A DNA stretch of 64,000 nucleotides from JAKACA01 sp052143575 (GCA_052143575.1 JBKQSP010000069.1:96371-160370), one strand, 5' to 3'. Counted from the first letter of the stretch, positions 1-8,293 are shown. Notes: generated by a model not told the origin, from the sequence alone. Made by a program: numbers and translations.

Positions 1-715
1 TCAGGGTATGCGGCCACCGCCGTGAGGTCTCGCGCCCCGCTGCCGCCAGCTGCCGTTGTGCCCCCCCGTCGCCCGAGAAGGCGAGCACCGCCAGCTCCGG
101 GTGCAGGTTGGCGATCGCCAGGATGGCGCCGGCACAATGGAGGGCACCGGCGACGAGCACGAGGTTGGCCGAACCCGTGTACAGCCAACCGTCGAAGGTG
201 TCGAGCTCCTCGTAGAGGCGGGCGAGATCGCCGCTCGAGTCCTTCAGGCCGACGACCGGCAGCTCGGCGAGCGCAGCCACCGGCAGGCCGGGAGCCGAAA
301 CGGCAGGAAAGTGGTAGGCGAGGAGGGCCGACCCCTCGGCGGCCGCCGCCACCGTCTCGAAGTAGGGCCGGGGATCGGAGCTCTGCGGGGGCGACAGAGC
401 CAGCACACCGTCGGCTCCGGCGTCGAGCACCGTCCGGGTCAAGGCAGCCGCCTGGCGGCCGGAGGCCGCCCCGGCGCCGGCCAGCACGGGGACGTCGGAC
501 GGGACGGCTTCCTTGACGGCCCTCACGAGCCGCCCCCGTTCCTCGGCCTCGAGCGCGAAGGCCTCCCCCGTCGTGCCGGCGACGAGCACGGATCGCACGC
601 CGAGCTCGACGAGCTGGCGGGCGAGGTCGGCCGTGGCGGCGGTGTCGAGCCCGCCGTCGGCGTCGAAAATGGTCAAGAGGGCGACGCCGATGCCGGAGAA
701 GATGGGCGTCGTCAT
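1..715 (-). CDS. Dihydrodipicolinate synthase/N-acetylneuraminate lyase family aldolase (3' end outside window)
   Basis: This is a class I (Schiff-base) aldolase or hydratase of the DapA/NanA TIM-barrel family. The visible 238 residues show the phosphate/carboxylate-binding GTTGE motif at residues 47-51, a YHFPA segment carrying the conserved active-site Tyr (about 134), and the Schiff-base lysine in GLKDSSGD (about K158). These match the DHDPS layout. YHFP instead of the usual YN-P argues for a sugar-acid or keto-acid lyase rather than true lysine biosynthesis. The start is the ATG at 715-713. Only the last part of the barrel is missing beyond the left edge. It is the second gene of a leftward unit with the cyclase-family gene (47-bp gap) and probably shares its promoter near 1829-1857. 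The substrate is unknown; a catabolic role with the neighbouring transketolase and aldolase genes is inferred. Confidence 0.88.
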   Translation of the reverse strand, partial: MTTPIFSGIGVALLTIFDADGGLDTAATADLARQLVELGVRSVLVAGTTGEAFALEAEERGRLVRAVKEAVPSDVPVLAGAGAASGRQAAALTRTVLDAGADGVLALSPPQSSDPRPYFETVAAAAEGSALLAYHFPAVSAPGLPVAALAELPVVGLKDSSGDLARLYEELDTFDGWLYTGSANLVLVAGALHCAGAILAIANLHPELAVLAFSGDGGAQRQLAAAGRETSRRWPHTL

Positions 716-762
716 GACGGGGACACTTCTCTGTTCACGCGTATCTCCTCTGCTGGCGAGGG

Positions 763-1752
763 CTATTTGATGGCGAGGGCGTTGGGGGGCGAGCCGATCC
801 CCCGCCGCGCGTGCAGCGGAGCACTCGTCAGGAAGCACTCGTAGACGCCGTCCTCGGCACAGTCTGCCGCCAGGGCGTCGAGCGACCACAGCTCGCCGAG
901 GGCCATGCCGAGCTGCCCGATGAGGACGCGGTGGAGGAACCCGAACGGGAATGCCTCTGCCGAGAAGTCCGCAGGCCAGACCTCGACGGCAAAGGTGTCA
1001 GCAGCCACCGCCGCGATCCCGTTGTCCCAGAGATAACGCGCCATGTCCTCGGAGTGTTCGACACCGGGCGCCTGCAAGCGCCGCGCCGTGCGACGCCTGA
1101 CGGCGTCGGGCTGAGCCTGGTACCAGCCGAGAAACCCGGTTCGCAGCAGGACGACACAACCCGTGGAATAGGTGACGCCGGCGTTCTCACGCGCCCGCTC
1201 GAGATCGGCCACGGAGAAGGCGGTGGCGCCCTCGGGGGTATAGGAGCCGCCGCCGGCACCGAGCGTGCGCTCGAGATCGAGCAGGACGGCCCGGCCGGCG
1301 ATGCCTCGCTTGGCCCAGTGCTCGATCGTATTCCGCCCACCCGTGAGGACGTCTTCGGCGGAGGCGCCGTTGTAGAAGATCCCGGGGGCGTAGGCGACGT
1401 GCGCCAGGGAGTCCCACTGGCTGGATGCCTGCGGGTAGAAGTTGTCGTAGACGTCGTCGAAATCCTCCACGGGCCCCGGCCGGTAGAGGACCCGATGACG
1501 GGGAAGACCGCGATCAGCGTCGAGGGCCGGCTCGACGCCATCGAGGGCGGCGTCGAGGGGAAAGACGACACCCCGTCTCACCAGCTTGCTGGCCGCAAGC
1601 GTGCGATCCGCGGTCTGCAGGTGCATGAGCCCGACAGAGTCGCCCGCCCCGAAGATCCCCCAGCCGCTTCGGCCTCCTCGATCCGCCGCCGGTAAGTCGT
1701 CGTAGCGGGGCAGGTCGCGCGGGTGCCTGCCCCCTTCCACCGACTCGTCCAT
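763..1752 (-). CDS. Cyclase-family (kynurenine formamidase-like) metal-dependent hydrolase
   Basis: Predicted 329-residue cytosolic hydrolase of the cyclase superfamily (PF04199-type), which opens or hydrolyses cyclic or amide-like metabolites using a divalent metal. The segment SSQWDSLAHV corresponds to the variant of the HxGTHxDxPxH metal site found in one large subgroup, and the following IFYNGAS and RGIAGRAVLLDL stretches are typical of the family. I chose the ATG at 1752 because a GGAGGGGGG stretch lies directly upstream. An in-frame GTG four codons earlier is the other option. It precedes the DHDPS-family gene and follows a consensus TATAAT box. The chemistry (lactone, formamide or other) cannot be told from sequence alone. 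Its partnership with an aldolase, a split transketolase and an aminomutase-like enzyme suggests one step of a catabolic route. Confidence 0.85.
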   Translation of the reverse strand: MDESVEGGRHPRDLPRYDDLPAADRGGRSGWGIFGAGDSVGLMHLQTADRTLAASKLVRRGVVFPLDAALDGVEPALDADRGLPRHRVLYRPGPVEDFDDVYDNFYPQASSQWDSLAHVAYAPGIFYNGASAEDVLTGGRNTIEHWAKRGIAGRAVLLDLERTLGAGGGSYTPEGATAFSVADLERARENAGVTYSTGCVVLLRTGFLGWYQAQPDAVRRRTARRLQAPGVEHSEDMARYLWDNGIAAVAADTFAVEVWPADFSAEAFPFGFLHRVLIGQLGMALGELWSLDALAADCAEDGVYECFLTSAPLHARRGIGSPPNALAIK

Positions 1753-1828
1753 ACCCCCCTCCACATCACGTCGTCACATCACGTCACGGACACCGGCACT
1801 GCCGCTCGGGCGGCAAAGGAGTCAAAGT

Positions 1829-1857
1829 ATTATATCAGTCGCCCGGATTACAATCAG
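1829..1857 (-). promoter_or_regulatory. Promoter of the leftward cyclase/aldolase unit with operator-like sequence
   Basis: On the minus strand a perfect TATAAT (1834-1829) lies 17 bp from a weak CTGATT (1857-1852), about 77 bp upstream of the cyclase start. The spacer at 1834-1848 reads ATCAGTCGCCCGGAT on the plus strand. It resembles an imperfect copy of the 14-bp palindrome in the rightward promoter. Joint control by the TetR protein encoded next to it is inferred. Confidence 0.5.
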
Positions 1858-1861
1858 GTCC

Positions 1862-2467
1862 TCAACTGCGGCGCGCCTCAGCGCTGACTTGGGTGAGGAA
1901 GCTCTCGAGGACCTTCTCCTGGCGAGCCGGCAACGCCCGCTCGGGATAGAGGACGGCCTCGATGGAGAGGCCCTCGACGAGGCTGACGAGCTGGTGGGTG
2001 ATGGCGCTCGTGTCGAGGTCGACCGATATCTCACCGAGCTTCTGCGCCTCGCTCACCCGGTAGTGCAGTACGTCCCAGAAGCGCTCGAATTCGTCGTGCT
2101 GCAGGTCGCGCAGGCCCTCGTTGCCGAGGGCGAGCGACCAGAAATTCACCTCGATCTGCGCCTCGAGGAGGCGTTGATCGTCGAGGGGGAGGGCCTCCAG
2201 CATGATGACGCGAAGCGCCGCGATCCCCATCAAACCCTGCGTCCGGACCTGCAGGCGCTCGTACACCTGGCGGTGGGAGAGGCGAAGGGTCGTCGCCAGC
2301 AACTCCTCCTTGTCGCCGAAGTAGTGCGCCAGGACGCCGGTCGAGACGCCGGCTTCGCGGGCGATCTCGCGAGTCGTGACACCGACGATCCCCGTGCGGG
2401 CGATGACCCGCCATGTCGCCTCGACCAGTTCCTGTCGCCGCTCGTCGTGGTCGACGATCTTCGGCAA
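1862..2467 (-). CDS. TetR-family transcriptional regulator
   Basis: 201-residue repressor-type regulator. The N-terminal helix-turn-helix is plain (VIARTGIVGVTTREIAREAG followed by VLAHYFGDKEELL at about residues 19-50), and a longer alpha-helical ligand domain of BetI-like type follows. I chose the TTG at 2467 because AAGGGAG sits about 5 bp upstream and the predicted domain starts immediately (PKIVDHDERRQELVEA); longer upstream readings add only low-complexity sequence. It lies between the leftward hydrolase/aldolase pair and the rightward transketolase operon, the usual position of a local regulator. The perfect palindrome ATCGGGCGCCCGAT at 2592-2605 is the likely main operator. The inducer is unknown and is presumably the substrate or an intermediate of the pathway. 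Confidence 0.92.
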   Translation of the reverse strand: MPKIVDHDERRQELVEATWRVIARTGIVGVTTREIAREAGVSTGVLAHYFGDKEELLATTLRLSHRQVYERLQVRTQGLMGIAALRVIMLEALPLDDQRLLEAQIEVNFWSLALGNEGLRDLQHDEFERFWDVLHYRVSEAQKLGEISVDLDTSAITHQLVSLVEGLSIEAVLYPERALPARQEKVLESFLTQVSAEARRS

Positions 2468-2585
2468 GCTGTCTCCCTTCCCGGCTCGAGGGTTACGAAA
2501 GGATGTCCGCAGACTACTGGTTGCGCGCCCGCCCACTCGGGGACGAGCAGCTCGAGTCTGCCTCAACCACGGGCGACTTCCCTCC

Positions 2586-2614
2586 TTGATAATCGGGCGC
2601 CCGATATGTATTGT
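2586..2614 (+). promoter_or_regulatory. Sigma70-type promoter with palindromic TetR operator in the spacer
   Basis: TTGATA (2586-2591), an exact 17-bp spacer and TATTGT (2609-2614) form a good housekeeping promoter, 140 bp upstream of the transketolase start. The spacer contains a perfect 14-bp palindrome, ATCGGGCGCCCGAT (2592-2605), where a bound TetR dimer would occlude RNA polymerase. It stands out in an otherwise GC-dominated region. The 286-bp gap 2468-2753 holds this promoter and no other gene that I can see. Confidence 0.7.
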
Positions 2615-2753
2615 GGCACGGCCGGGCAGGCGAGGCCGGCGGCCTGCCGTCGCTGTCCCGCCAAGGCTCAGCAGCCGACACCGGCCACGGGGGAACCACG
2701 TTCGGCCACGCCCTACGGTGAAACGGGTACGAGGACCGCTGCAGGGAGAGCCA

Positions 2754-3656
2754 GTGCCACAAGCCAGAGCACCGCATCCACCGAGATCGAGCCCGGGGCG
2801 CCAGGAGCTCGTCGAGCGACTCGCCGACCGCGCCAAGTTCATCCGTCTCGAGACCGTACGACTCACGCGCATCGCCGGCGCCGGTCACTATACCGGCACG
2901 TTCTCGGCCGCCGAGATCCTTGCGGCCCTCTACTACGCCGAGCTGCGTTACCGGCCGGAAGAGCCGTCGTGGCCCGATCGCGACCGCTTCGTTCTCAGCA
3001 AGGGGCACGCCGCCATCGGCCTCTACCCCGTACTGGCCGATGTCGGTTTCTTCGCTCCCTCCGCTCTCGACGACTACACGAGGCTCGGCAGCTCGTTCGG
3101 GGACCACCCGGACATGCGCAAGATCAAGGGCATCGACTTCAGCTCGGGCTCGCTCGGCCACGGGCTGTCCGTCTGTGTCGGCATGGCACTTGCCGGGCGC
3201 GTGCAGCACCGGCCGTACCGAACGTACTGCGTCACCGGTGACGGCGAGTTGGCCGAGGGCCAGATCTGGGAGGCCGCCATGGCAGCCGGCCAGTTCCGCC
3301 TCGGGTCGCTCGTGTGCATCGTCGACCGCAACCGTCTCTCCATCGACGGCCACACGGAGGACCTCATGGGCATCGAGCCGCTCGAGGCCAAGTTCGCCGC
3401 CTTCCGATGGAAAGTGCAGCGCATCGACGGCCACGACCTCGATGCTCTCCTCGATGCCTTCTCGTCTCTCGAGAGCGATCCCGTCGGGCCCCCGCAGGTG
3501 ATCATCGCCGACACCGTGAAGGGACGCGGCGTGAGCCGGATGGAGGGCGACGTCGCCTGGCACGTCGGCAACCTGAACGGCAGCGACTACGACGACGTCA
3601 TCGCCGAGCTGCAGGCCGGCCTGCGCCCGGTCGCGACGGGAGCCCGCAATGGCTGA
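2754..3656 (+). CDS. Transketolase, N-terminal (thiamine diphosphate-binding) subunit
   Basis: 300-residue alpha subunit of a two-gene transketolase. It carries the ThDP/metal motif GDGELAEGQIWEA running to VDRN (about residues 162-193), the SKGHAA loop (about 82) and GSLGHGLS (about 132), all diagnostic of transketolase PP domains. GTG at 2754 is chosen because GGGAG precedes it; length fits split transketolase N subunits (about 270-300). The stop overlaps the start of the C subunit by 8 bp, so the two are translationally coupled. Split transketolases occur in archaea and in many catabolic operons, for example those for apiose or sulfosugars. Here the class II aldolase and aminomutase-like gene in the same operon suggest two-carbon transfer from an unusual ketose. 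It is not a DXS-type enzyme, because DXS is one long chain. Confidence 0.93.
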   Translation: MPQARAPHPPRSSPGRQELVERLADRAKFIRLETVRLTRIAGAGHYTGTFSAAEILAALYYAELRYRPEEPSWPDRDRFVLSKGHAAIGLYPVLADVGFFAPSALDDYTRLGSSFGDHPDMRKIKGIDFSSGSLGHGLSVCVGMALAGRVQHRPYRTYCVTGDGELAEGQIWEAAMAAGQFRLGSLVCIVDRNRLSIDGHTEDLMGIEPLEAKFAAFRWKVQRIDGHDLDALLDAFSSLESDPVGPPQVIIADTVKGRGVSRMEGDVAWHVGNLNGSDYDDVIAELQAGLRPVATGARNG

Positions 3657-4740
3657 GCAGGCGACGCCCACCGGGTCCGGGACCCCGGCTGCGGCGGCGA
3701 GCGGGCAGGCCCTCAGCGAGGTCTTCCGCGGGAGCGCCGGCGACGAGCACGCCTTGAGGGACGCACGGTCGTCGAAGGGCATCGCGGAGCGGACGATACC
3801 GGCCTTCGTCGCCGGTGCCGAGCTGGCCGACCTCGCCGAGGACGACGAGCGCATCGTCGTGCTCACGGCCGACCTCGCCAACGCCAACCGGACGGCCGAC
3901 TTCGCCAAGCGCCACCCGGACCGGTTCTTCAACATGGGCGTAGCCGAGCAGAACATGGTGTCGGTCGCCGCCGGCCTGGCGGCCGCCGGCCAGATTCCCT
4001 TCGTGGCGACGTTCGCCTCCTACCTCGCCCTGCTCGCCTGCGAGCAGATCCGCACCGACTGCGCCTACCCCGGCATGCCCGTTCGCCTCCTCGGCCACCA
4101 CTCCGGGATGAGCCTCGGCTACTACGGCACGAGCCACCACTCCCTCGAGGACATCGGCATCATGCGGACGATCGCCGACCTGACCGTCGTGTCTGCCGCC
4201 GACGCCAACGAGCTGCGCGCCATCCTGCGGCTGTCGCTCGACTGGCCGGGGGCGATGTACATCCGGCTCGGCCGCGGGCGGGATCCGGAGGTGTACCCGG
4301 AGCCGCCCGCCGCCCTCCGAATCGGTCGCGCCGTGCGGTTGCGCGACGGCGGCGACCTCACGATGATCTCGACCGGCTCCGAGGTCCGCGCCTGCTTGGA
4401 TGCCGCCGAAGCGCTGGCGAACGACGGCATCTCCGTGCGCGTCGTCGACATGCACACGATCAAGCCGCTCGACACCGACGAGATCCTGGCGGCCGCCCGC
4501 GAGACGAGCGCCATTCTCAGCGTCGAGGAGCACAACCGCACAGGCGGGTTGGGCTCGGCCGTCGCGGAGACGCTCGCCGACGCGGGCATTTCGACGGCGC
4601 TCCTGCGCCACGGCGTGCCCGACGTCCACGTCGTTCTCGGTCCGCCGGCCGGCCTCTACGCGCGCTATCAGCTCGATGCCGACGGCGTAGCCTCCAAGGC
4701 GCTCGAGCTTCTCTCGTCCTCGAAAGGAGCCAACTTGTGA
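3649..4740 (+). CDS. Transketolase, C-terminal (pyrimidine-binding) subunit
   Basis: 363-residue beta subunit completing the split transketolase. The N-terminal about 45 residues are Ala/Gly/Ser-rich and probably flexible. The pyrimidine-binding domain follows, with NMGVAEQNMV (catalytic Glu near residue 102) and the TSHHSLEDIGIMR signature. After it comes the transketolase C domain, with STGSEVRACLDAAEAL and VEEHNRTGGLGSAVAE. ATG start at 3649 overlaps the upstream stop by 8 bp (ATGGCTGA). The 3' end overlaps the next GTG start by 4 bp, so at least three genes are tightly coupled. It acts with the upstream subunit as an alpha2beta2-type enzyme, by analogy with other split transketolases. The donor and acceptor sugars are unknown. 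Confidence 0.93.
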   Translation: MAEQATPTGSGTPAAAASGQALSEVFRGSAGDEHALRDARSSKGIAERTIPAFVAGAELADLAEDDERIVVLTADLANANRTADFAKRHPDRFFNMGVAEQNMVSVAAGLAAAGQIPFVATFASYLALLACEQIRTDCAYPGMPVRLLGHHSGMSLGYYGTSHHSLEDIGIMRTIADLTVVSAADANELRAILRLSLDWPGAMYIRLGRGRDPEVYPEPPAALRIGRAVRLRDGGDLTMISTGSEVRACLDAAEALANDGISVRVVDMHTIKPLDTDEILAAARETSAILSVEEHNRTGGLGSAVAETLADAGISTALLRHGVPDVHVVLGPPAGLYARYQLDADGVASKALELLSSSKGANL

Positions 4741-5990
4741 CTCGGGTGGCGAACGTGAGCCGGACGCGGGAGATCGATGCCGCCCTACGGCGGCGGGCTC
4801 GAGAGGTGATCCCGGGCGGCATGTACGGGCACCTCAGCGCCAACAACCTGCCGGAGGAGTACCCGCAGTTCTACGCCCGCTCGGAGGGATCGCGGGTGTG
4901 GGACGTCGACGGCAACGAGTACGTCGATCTCATGTGCAGCTTCGGTCCTGTCATCCTGGGCCACCGTCATCCGGCGGTGGAAGCTGCCGTCTCCGCCCAA
5001 CTCGCCACGGGCGATACCCAGGCCGGCCCTGCCCCCTGCATGGTCGAGCTGGCGGAGCTGCTCGTCGAGCGTGTCTCACATGCCGACTGGGCGATGTTCG
5101 CCAAGAACGGCTCGGACGCCAACACCATCTGCCTCATGATCGCCCGCGCCGCCACCGGCAAGAACAAGGTGCTCGCCGCCCGCGGCGCCTATCACGGCTC
5201 GGCTCCGTGGTCGACGCCCGTCGTGAGAGGCGTCACGCCGGAGGACCGCGCCTCGGTTCAGTACTACACCTTCAACGACCTCGCCAGCGTGGAGGCTGCG
5301 GCTGCCCATGCCGCTGGAGACGTTGCGGCCGTCATCGTGTCGCCGTTCAAGCATGACGCCGGCTTCGACCAGGAGCTCGTCGATCCAGCCTTCGCCCGCG
5401 GCCTGCGCGGCCTCTGCGATCGCATCGGCGCTGCCCTCGTGCTCGACGAGGTGCGGGCCGGGTTCCGCCTCAACCACGGCGGCAGCTGGGAGACGATCGG
5501 CGTCGAGCCGGACCTGAGCGCCTGGAGCAAGGCGATCGCAAACGGCTATGCGCTGGCGGCCGTCCTCGGGAGCGCCCCCCTCGCCGAAGCGGCTTCCTCC
5601 ATCTTCGTCACTGGGTCGTTCTGGTACCAGGCCGCCCCCATGGCAGCCGCGGTGGCGACGATCACGGCCCTCAGGGAGCAGAGCGCCGTCGCCTCCATGC
5701 TGCAGCGAGGCATTCGCCTTCGCGAGGGCCTGCAGGCGCAGGCGCGGTCGGCCGGCGTCGCCATCTGCCAGACCGGTCCGCCCCAGATGCCGAACCTACG
5801 CTTTGTCGGAGATGAGAACTTCGAACGCTCGAGGCTCTTCGGCGGAGCCTGTGCCGCCGGCGGGGTCATCGTGCACCCCCGCCACAACTGGTTCGTGTCG
5901 GCCGCCCTCAGCGATGACGACGTGGACGACGCCCTCGCCACGACCGAGATGGCCTTTGCGGCCGTGCGCGAGCAGTTCGGCGGCAGCTGA
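4737..5990 (+). CDS. Class III PLP enzyme, glutamate-1-semialdehyde aminomutase-like
   Basis: 417-residue fold-type I PLP enzyme. The cofactor lysine is K265 in WSKAIANGY, the ring-contacting Asp is in LVLDEVRAGFR (about 237), and MFAKNGSDANTICLMIARAATGK fits the GSA aminomutase / class III aminotransferase family. Length is close to HemL (about 430), but it sits in a sugar-type operon, so a tetrapyrrole role is unlikely. Either an aminomutase or an omega-transaminase acting on an aminated sugar-derived aldehyde is plausible. The start is a GTG whose GTGA overlaps the transketolase stop by 4 bp. ThuA and class II aldolase genes follow. All three would act on carbohydrate-like intermediates (inference). 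Confidence 0.88.
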   Translation: MTRVANVSRTREIDAALRRRAREVIPGGMYGHLSANNLPEEYPQFYARSEGSRVWDVDGNEYVDLMCSFGPVILGHRHPAVEAAVSAQLATGDTQAGPAPCMVELAELLVERVSHADWAMFAKNGSDANTICLMIARAATGKNKVLAARGAYHGSAPWSTPVVRGVTPEDRASVQYYTFNDLASVEAAAAHAAGDVAAVIVSPFKHDAGFDQELVDPAFARGLRGLCDRIGAALVLDEVRAGFRLNHGGSWETIGVEPDLSAWSKAIANGYALAAVLGSAPLAEAASSIFVTGSFWYQAAPMAAAVATITALREQSAVASMLQRGIRLREGLQAQARSAGVAICQTGPPQMPNLRFVGDENFERSRLFGGACAAGGVIVHPRHNWFVSAALSDDDVDDALATTEMAFAAVREQFGGS

Positions 5991-6025
5991 CACCGAGGCG
6001 CTCACCGACAGAGGAGGCAGTCACG

Positions 6026-6856
6026 ATGGCGGCAGATCCGCTCAAGGTGCTCGTGGTGACCGGAGGGCACCCTTTTGAAGAGGAGCCCTTCCTCGCCATC
6101 TTCGAGGCCCTCCCGGGCATCGTGTGGCAGCACGAGCAGCCGCCGGAGGCCCGGCAGCACTTCCGGCCTGACCGGGCCGGTGAGTTCGACGCCATCGTCT
6201 GCTACGACATGCAGGGCATCGTGTTCAACAAGCCGAACCTGCCCGACCTGCTCAGCCCGCCCCCCCAGTACGCCGAGGCATTCCGGGAGATGCTCGAGAC
6301 CGGTCAGGGGATCGTCTTCCTCCACCACGCCATGTCGGCGTGGCCGACCTGGCCCCTGTGGGCCGAGGTGGTCGGGGGGCGTTGGAACTACGTGCCCGGC
6401 GAGCTGCATGGCACCCGCTGGCCCCCCTCCGGCTACACCCGCGAGGTCGAGCACCACATCTCGTGCATCGACCCCACGCATCCGATCTGCGCCGGCATCG
6501 AGGAGGGCTTCGACATCGTCGACGAGATCTATCTGAACCCCGTGCTGGAGGAACGGATCGTGCCGCTCTTGCGCACGAGCTTCGACATGTCGGCCGAGTC
6601 CTTCTACTCCGGCCAGCATGCCATCCAGGGCCGCCTCTACGATCGCGAAGGCTGGACGCACCCGCCGGGCAGCGGACTCGTCGGCTGGGTGAAGACGGCC
6701 GGCCGCAGCCCGATCGCCTACCTGCAGTCCGGCCACGGCCCGGCCGCCTATGGCAACGCCGGCTTCCGCCGCCTGCTCTCCAATGCGATCGCCTGGGTGG
6801 CATCAGACGAGGCGCACCGGTGGGCTGCCGAGCACGAGACGGCCTTGGCGGGATGA
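6026..6856 (+). CDS. ThuA-like domain protein (trehalose-utilisation family)
   Basis: 276-residue protein with the ThuA-like, glutamine-amidotransferase-type fold. It opens with the beta-strand VLVVTGGHPFEEEPFLAIFE, has FDAIVCYDMQG at about residue 54, the conserved GIVFLHHAMSAWPTWPLWAEVVGGRW block (about 94-119), and PIAYLQSGHGPAAYGN near the C terminus, where ThuA proteins carry H-G/GR-F motifs. ThuA-family members are linked to disaccharide oxidation and related sugar catabolism; the exact activity is poorly defined. ATG at 6026 is preceded by GAGGAGG about 7 bp upstream. It lies 35 bp after the aminomutase gene and 66 bp before the aldolase, and is probably co-transcribed with them. Confidence 0.85.
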   Translation: MAADPLKVLVVTGGHPFEEEPFLAIFEALPGIVWQHEQPPEARQHFRPDRAGEFDAIVCYDMQGIVFNKPNLPDLLSPPPQYAEAFREMLETGQGIVFLHHAMSAWPTWPLWAEVVGGRWNYVPGELHGTRWPPSGYTREVEHHISCIDPTHPICAGIEEGFDIVDEIYLNPVLEERIVPLLRTSFDMSAESFYSGQHAIQGRLYDREGWTHPPGSGLVGWVKTAGRSPIAYLQSGHGPAAYGNAGFRRLLSNAIAWVASDEAHRWAAEHETALAG

Positions 6857-6922
6857 CCGCTCGCCCAGCCGCGCAACGGGCGGAATCCGGCGAGCATGGC
6901 CGTCGCCGAAGGGAGACATGAA

Positions 6923-7588
6923 ATGGAGACTGAAGCGGCGCGGCTCAACGACGCCAAGAGCTCCCTCGCCCTTCTCGGCCGCTCGCTCATCCCCGACGGC
7001 CTCGCCATCGGCTTTGCCGGCAACCTCAGCGTTCGTGTGGGAGATCTCGTGGCCATCACGCCGTCGGCCGTCCCCTACGACGAGATCACCCCGAACGACA
7101 TCTGCGTGGTCGGCCTCGACGGCGAGGCGGTCGAGGCCAACGGCCGCATGCTCTCCTCCGAGACGCCCATGCACCTTGCCGTCTACGCCGCCACGACGGC
7201 GGGGGCGGTCGTGCACACACACTCCCCCGAGGTCGTGGCGCTCTCCACCGTTGCCAGCGAGCTGCCGGCGATCCACTACGCCATCGTCGGGCTCGGCGGT
7301 CCGGTTCGCGTCGTCCCCTACGTGCGATTCGGCTCCGACTCACTGGCACAGGGCGCCGCCGCCGCCCTCGAGGGGCGCTCTGCCGCCATCTTGCAAAACC
7401 ACGGAGCCATCACCTATGGCGCCAGCCTCGAGGCTGCCTATCAACGCGCCCGTCTCCTCGAGTGGCTGGCGAGGGTGTACCGGCTGGCGCAGTCGCTCGG
7501 CACGCCGCGGATTCTCAGCGCCGAGGAGCTGGAGGAGGTGGCGGCGGAGAGCCGCCGACGTCGCTACGGGCTCGCCGCCCCGTCGTAA
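6923..7588 (+). CDS. Class II aldolase/adducin-family protein
   Basis: 221-residue zinc-dependent aldolase of the fuculose-phosphate/ribulose-phosphate 4-epimerase family. Visible metal and catalytic elements are SSETPMH with the catalytic Glu (about 79), VVHTHS with two zinc-ligand histidines (about 97 and 99), and ILQNHGAITYG with the third (about 159). I prefer the ATG at 6923 because GGGAG lies 8 bp upstream; an in-frame ATG at 6896 lacks a site. It is the last metabolic gene of the operon. Cleavage of a phosphorylated ketose or sugar acid into C2/C3 products would pair well with the transketolase upstream. That pairing is inference, and the true substrate is unknown. Confidence 0.88.
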   Translation: METEAARLNDAKSSLALLGRSLIPDGLAIGFAGNLSVRVGDLVAITPSAVPYDEITPNDICVVGLDGEAVEANGRMLSSETPMHLAVYAATTAGAVVHTHSPEVVALSTVASELPAIHYAIVGLGGPVRVVPYVRFGSDSLAQGAAAALEGRSAAILQNHGAITYGASLEAAYQRARLLEWLARVYRLAQSLGTPRILSAEELEEVAAESRRRRYGLAAPS

Positions 7589-7597
7589 CCTCTGTCC

Positions 7598-8266
7598 GTG
7601 ACCGACCGAGGGCAGGTGCCAGGCAGCTGGCCGCTCTTCGGCCTCCGGCTGAGTTGTGGTGAGGTTTCCCTGCAACCCGTGTGCGAGGCCGACCTCGACG
7701 AGTTGGCCGGGATGCTGCCCGACGACTACGAGCACGATCCCGCCTCCGTCTTGTTGCCGGAACTCGACCTCGACGCAAACCGGCGGCGCTTGCTCCGCCA
7801 GACGTACTGGCGAGCATGGGGTACCTGGTCCGTGGACTCATGGAAGCTCCCGTTCCGAGTCGCCCACGACGGGCGGCTCGTCGGCGTCCAGGCTCTCGAG
7901 GCTGACCACTTCCCGGACCTGCGCACGGTCGACTCGAGCTCGTGGCTCGACAGTGACTGCCGGCGCAGAGGCATCGGCACCGCCATGCGAACGGCCATCT
8001 TGGCGCTCGCCTTCGACCACCTCGGTGCGCAAGCCGCCGTCACGTCGGCGCGCCACGACAATCTGGCGTCACTCGGCGTCTCGAGGCGGCTCGGTTACCG
8101 CGACAACGGGGTCAGCATGACTCGCTCACCGACCGGCCCCTGCCAGCTTCGCCACATGCGGCTGACTCGCGACGACTGGGTGGCCTCCTCGTGGGGCGAT
8201 TCGGTGACGCTCACCGGCATCGAGCCGTGTGCCCCCTACTTCGGCATCGACCTTGGACCCCGATGA
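7598..8266 (+). CDS. GNAT-family N-acetyltransferase (RimJ/RimL-like)
   Basis: 222-residue acetyltransferase. The GNAT core is visible as PFRVAHDGRLVGVQALEADHF (beta strands), WLDSDCRRRGIGTAMRTAILALAFD (acetyl-CoA loop R/Q-x-x-G-x-G/A as RRRGIGT) and TSARHDNLASLGVSRRLGYRDNG. It probably acetylates a small molecule or a protein N terminus. The start is GTG 7598, only 9 bp after the aldolase stop. The TAACCT sequence at 7586-7591 sits 6 bp upstream of it, which would allow a leaderless transcript independent of the operon. Relation to the catabolic operon is uncertain. Confidence 0.85.
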   Translation: MTDRGQVPGSWPLFGLRLSCGEVSLQPVCEADLDELAGMLPDDYEHDPASVLLPELDLDANRRRLLRQTYWRAWGTWSVDSWKLPFRVAHDGRLVGVQALEADHFPDLRTVDSSSWLDSDCRRRGIGTAMRTAILALAFDHLGAQAAVTSARHDNLASLGVSRRLGYRDNGVSMTRSPTGPCQLRHMRLTRDDWVASSWGDSVTLTGIEPCAPYFGIDLGPR

Positions 8267-8293
8267 AGCAGGCTCGCTGCGGTGAGCGCCTGC

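Noticed and set aside
56..844. Plus-strand frame covering the left edge
   Set aside because: The minus strand encodes a clear DHDPS-family protein; the plus frame has none of the features of a real protein.
2754..4740. Reading the split transketolase as 1-deoxyxylulose-5-phosphate synthase
   Set aside because: DXS is one long chain; here two overlapping genes carry transketolase-type motifs including SKGHAA.
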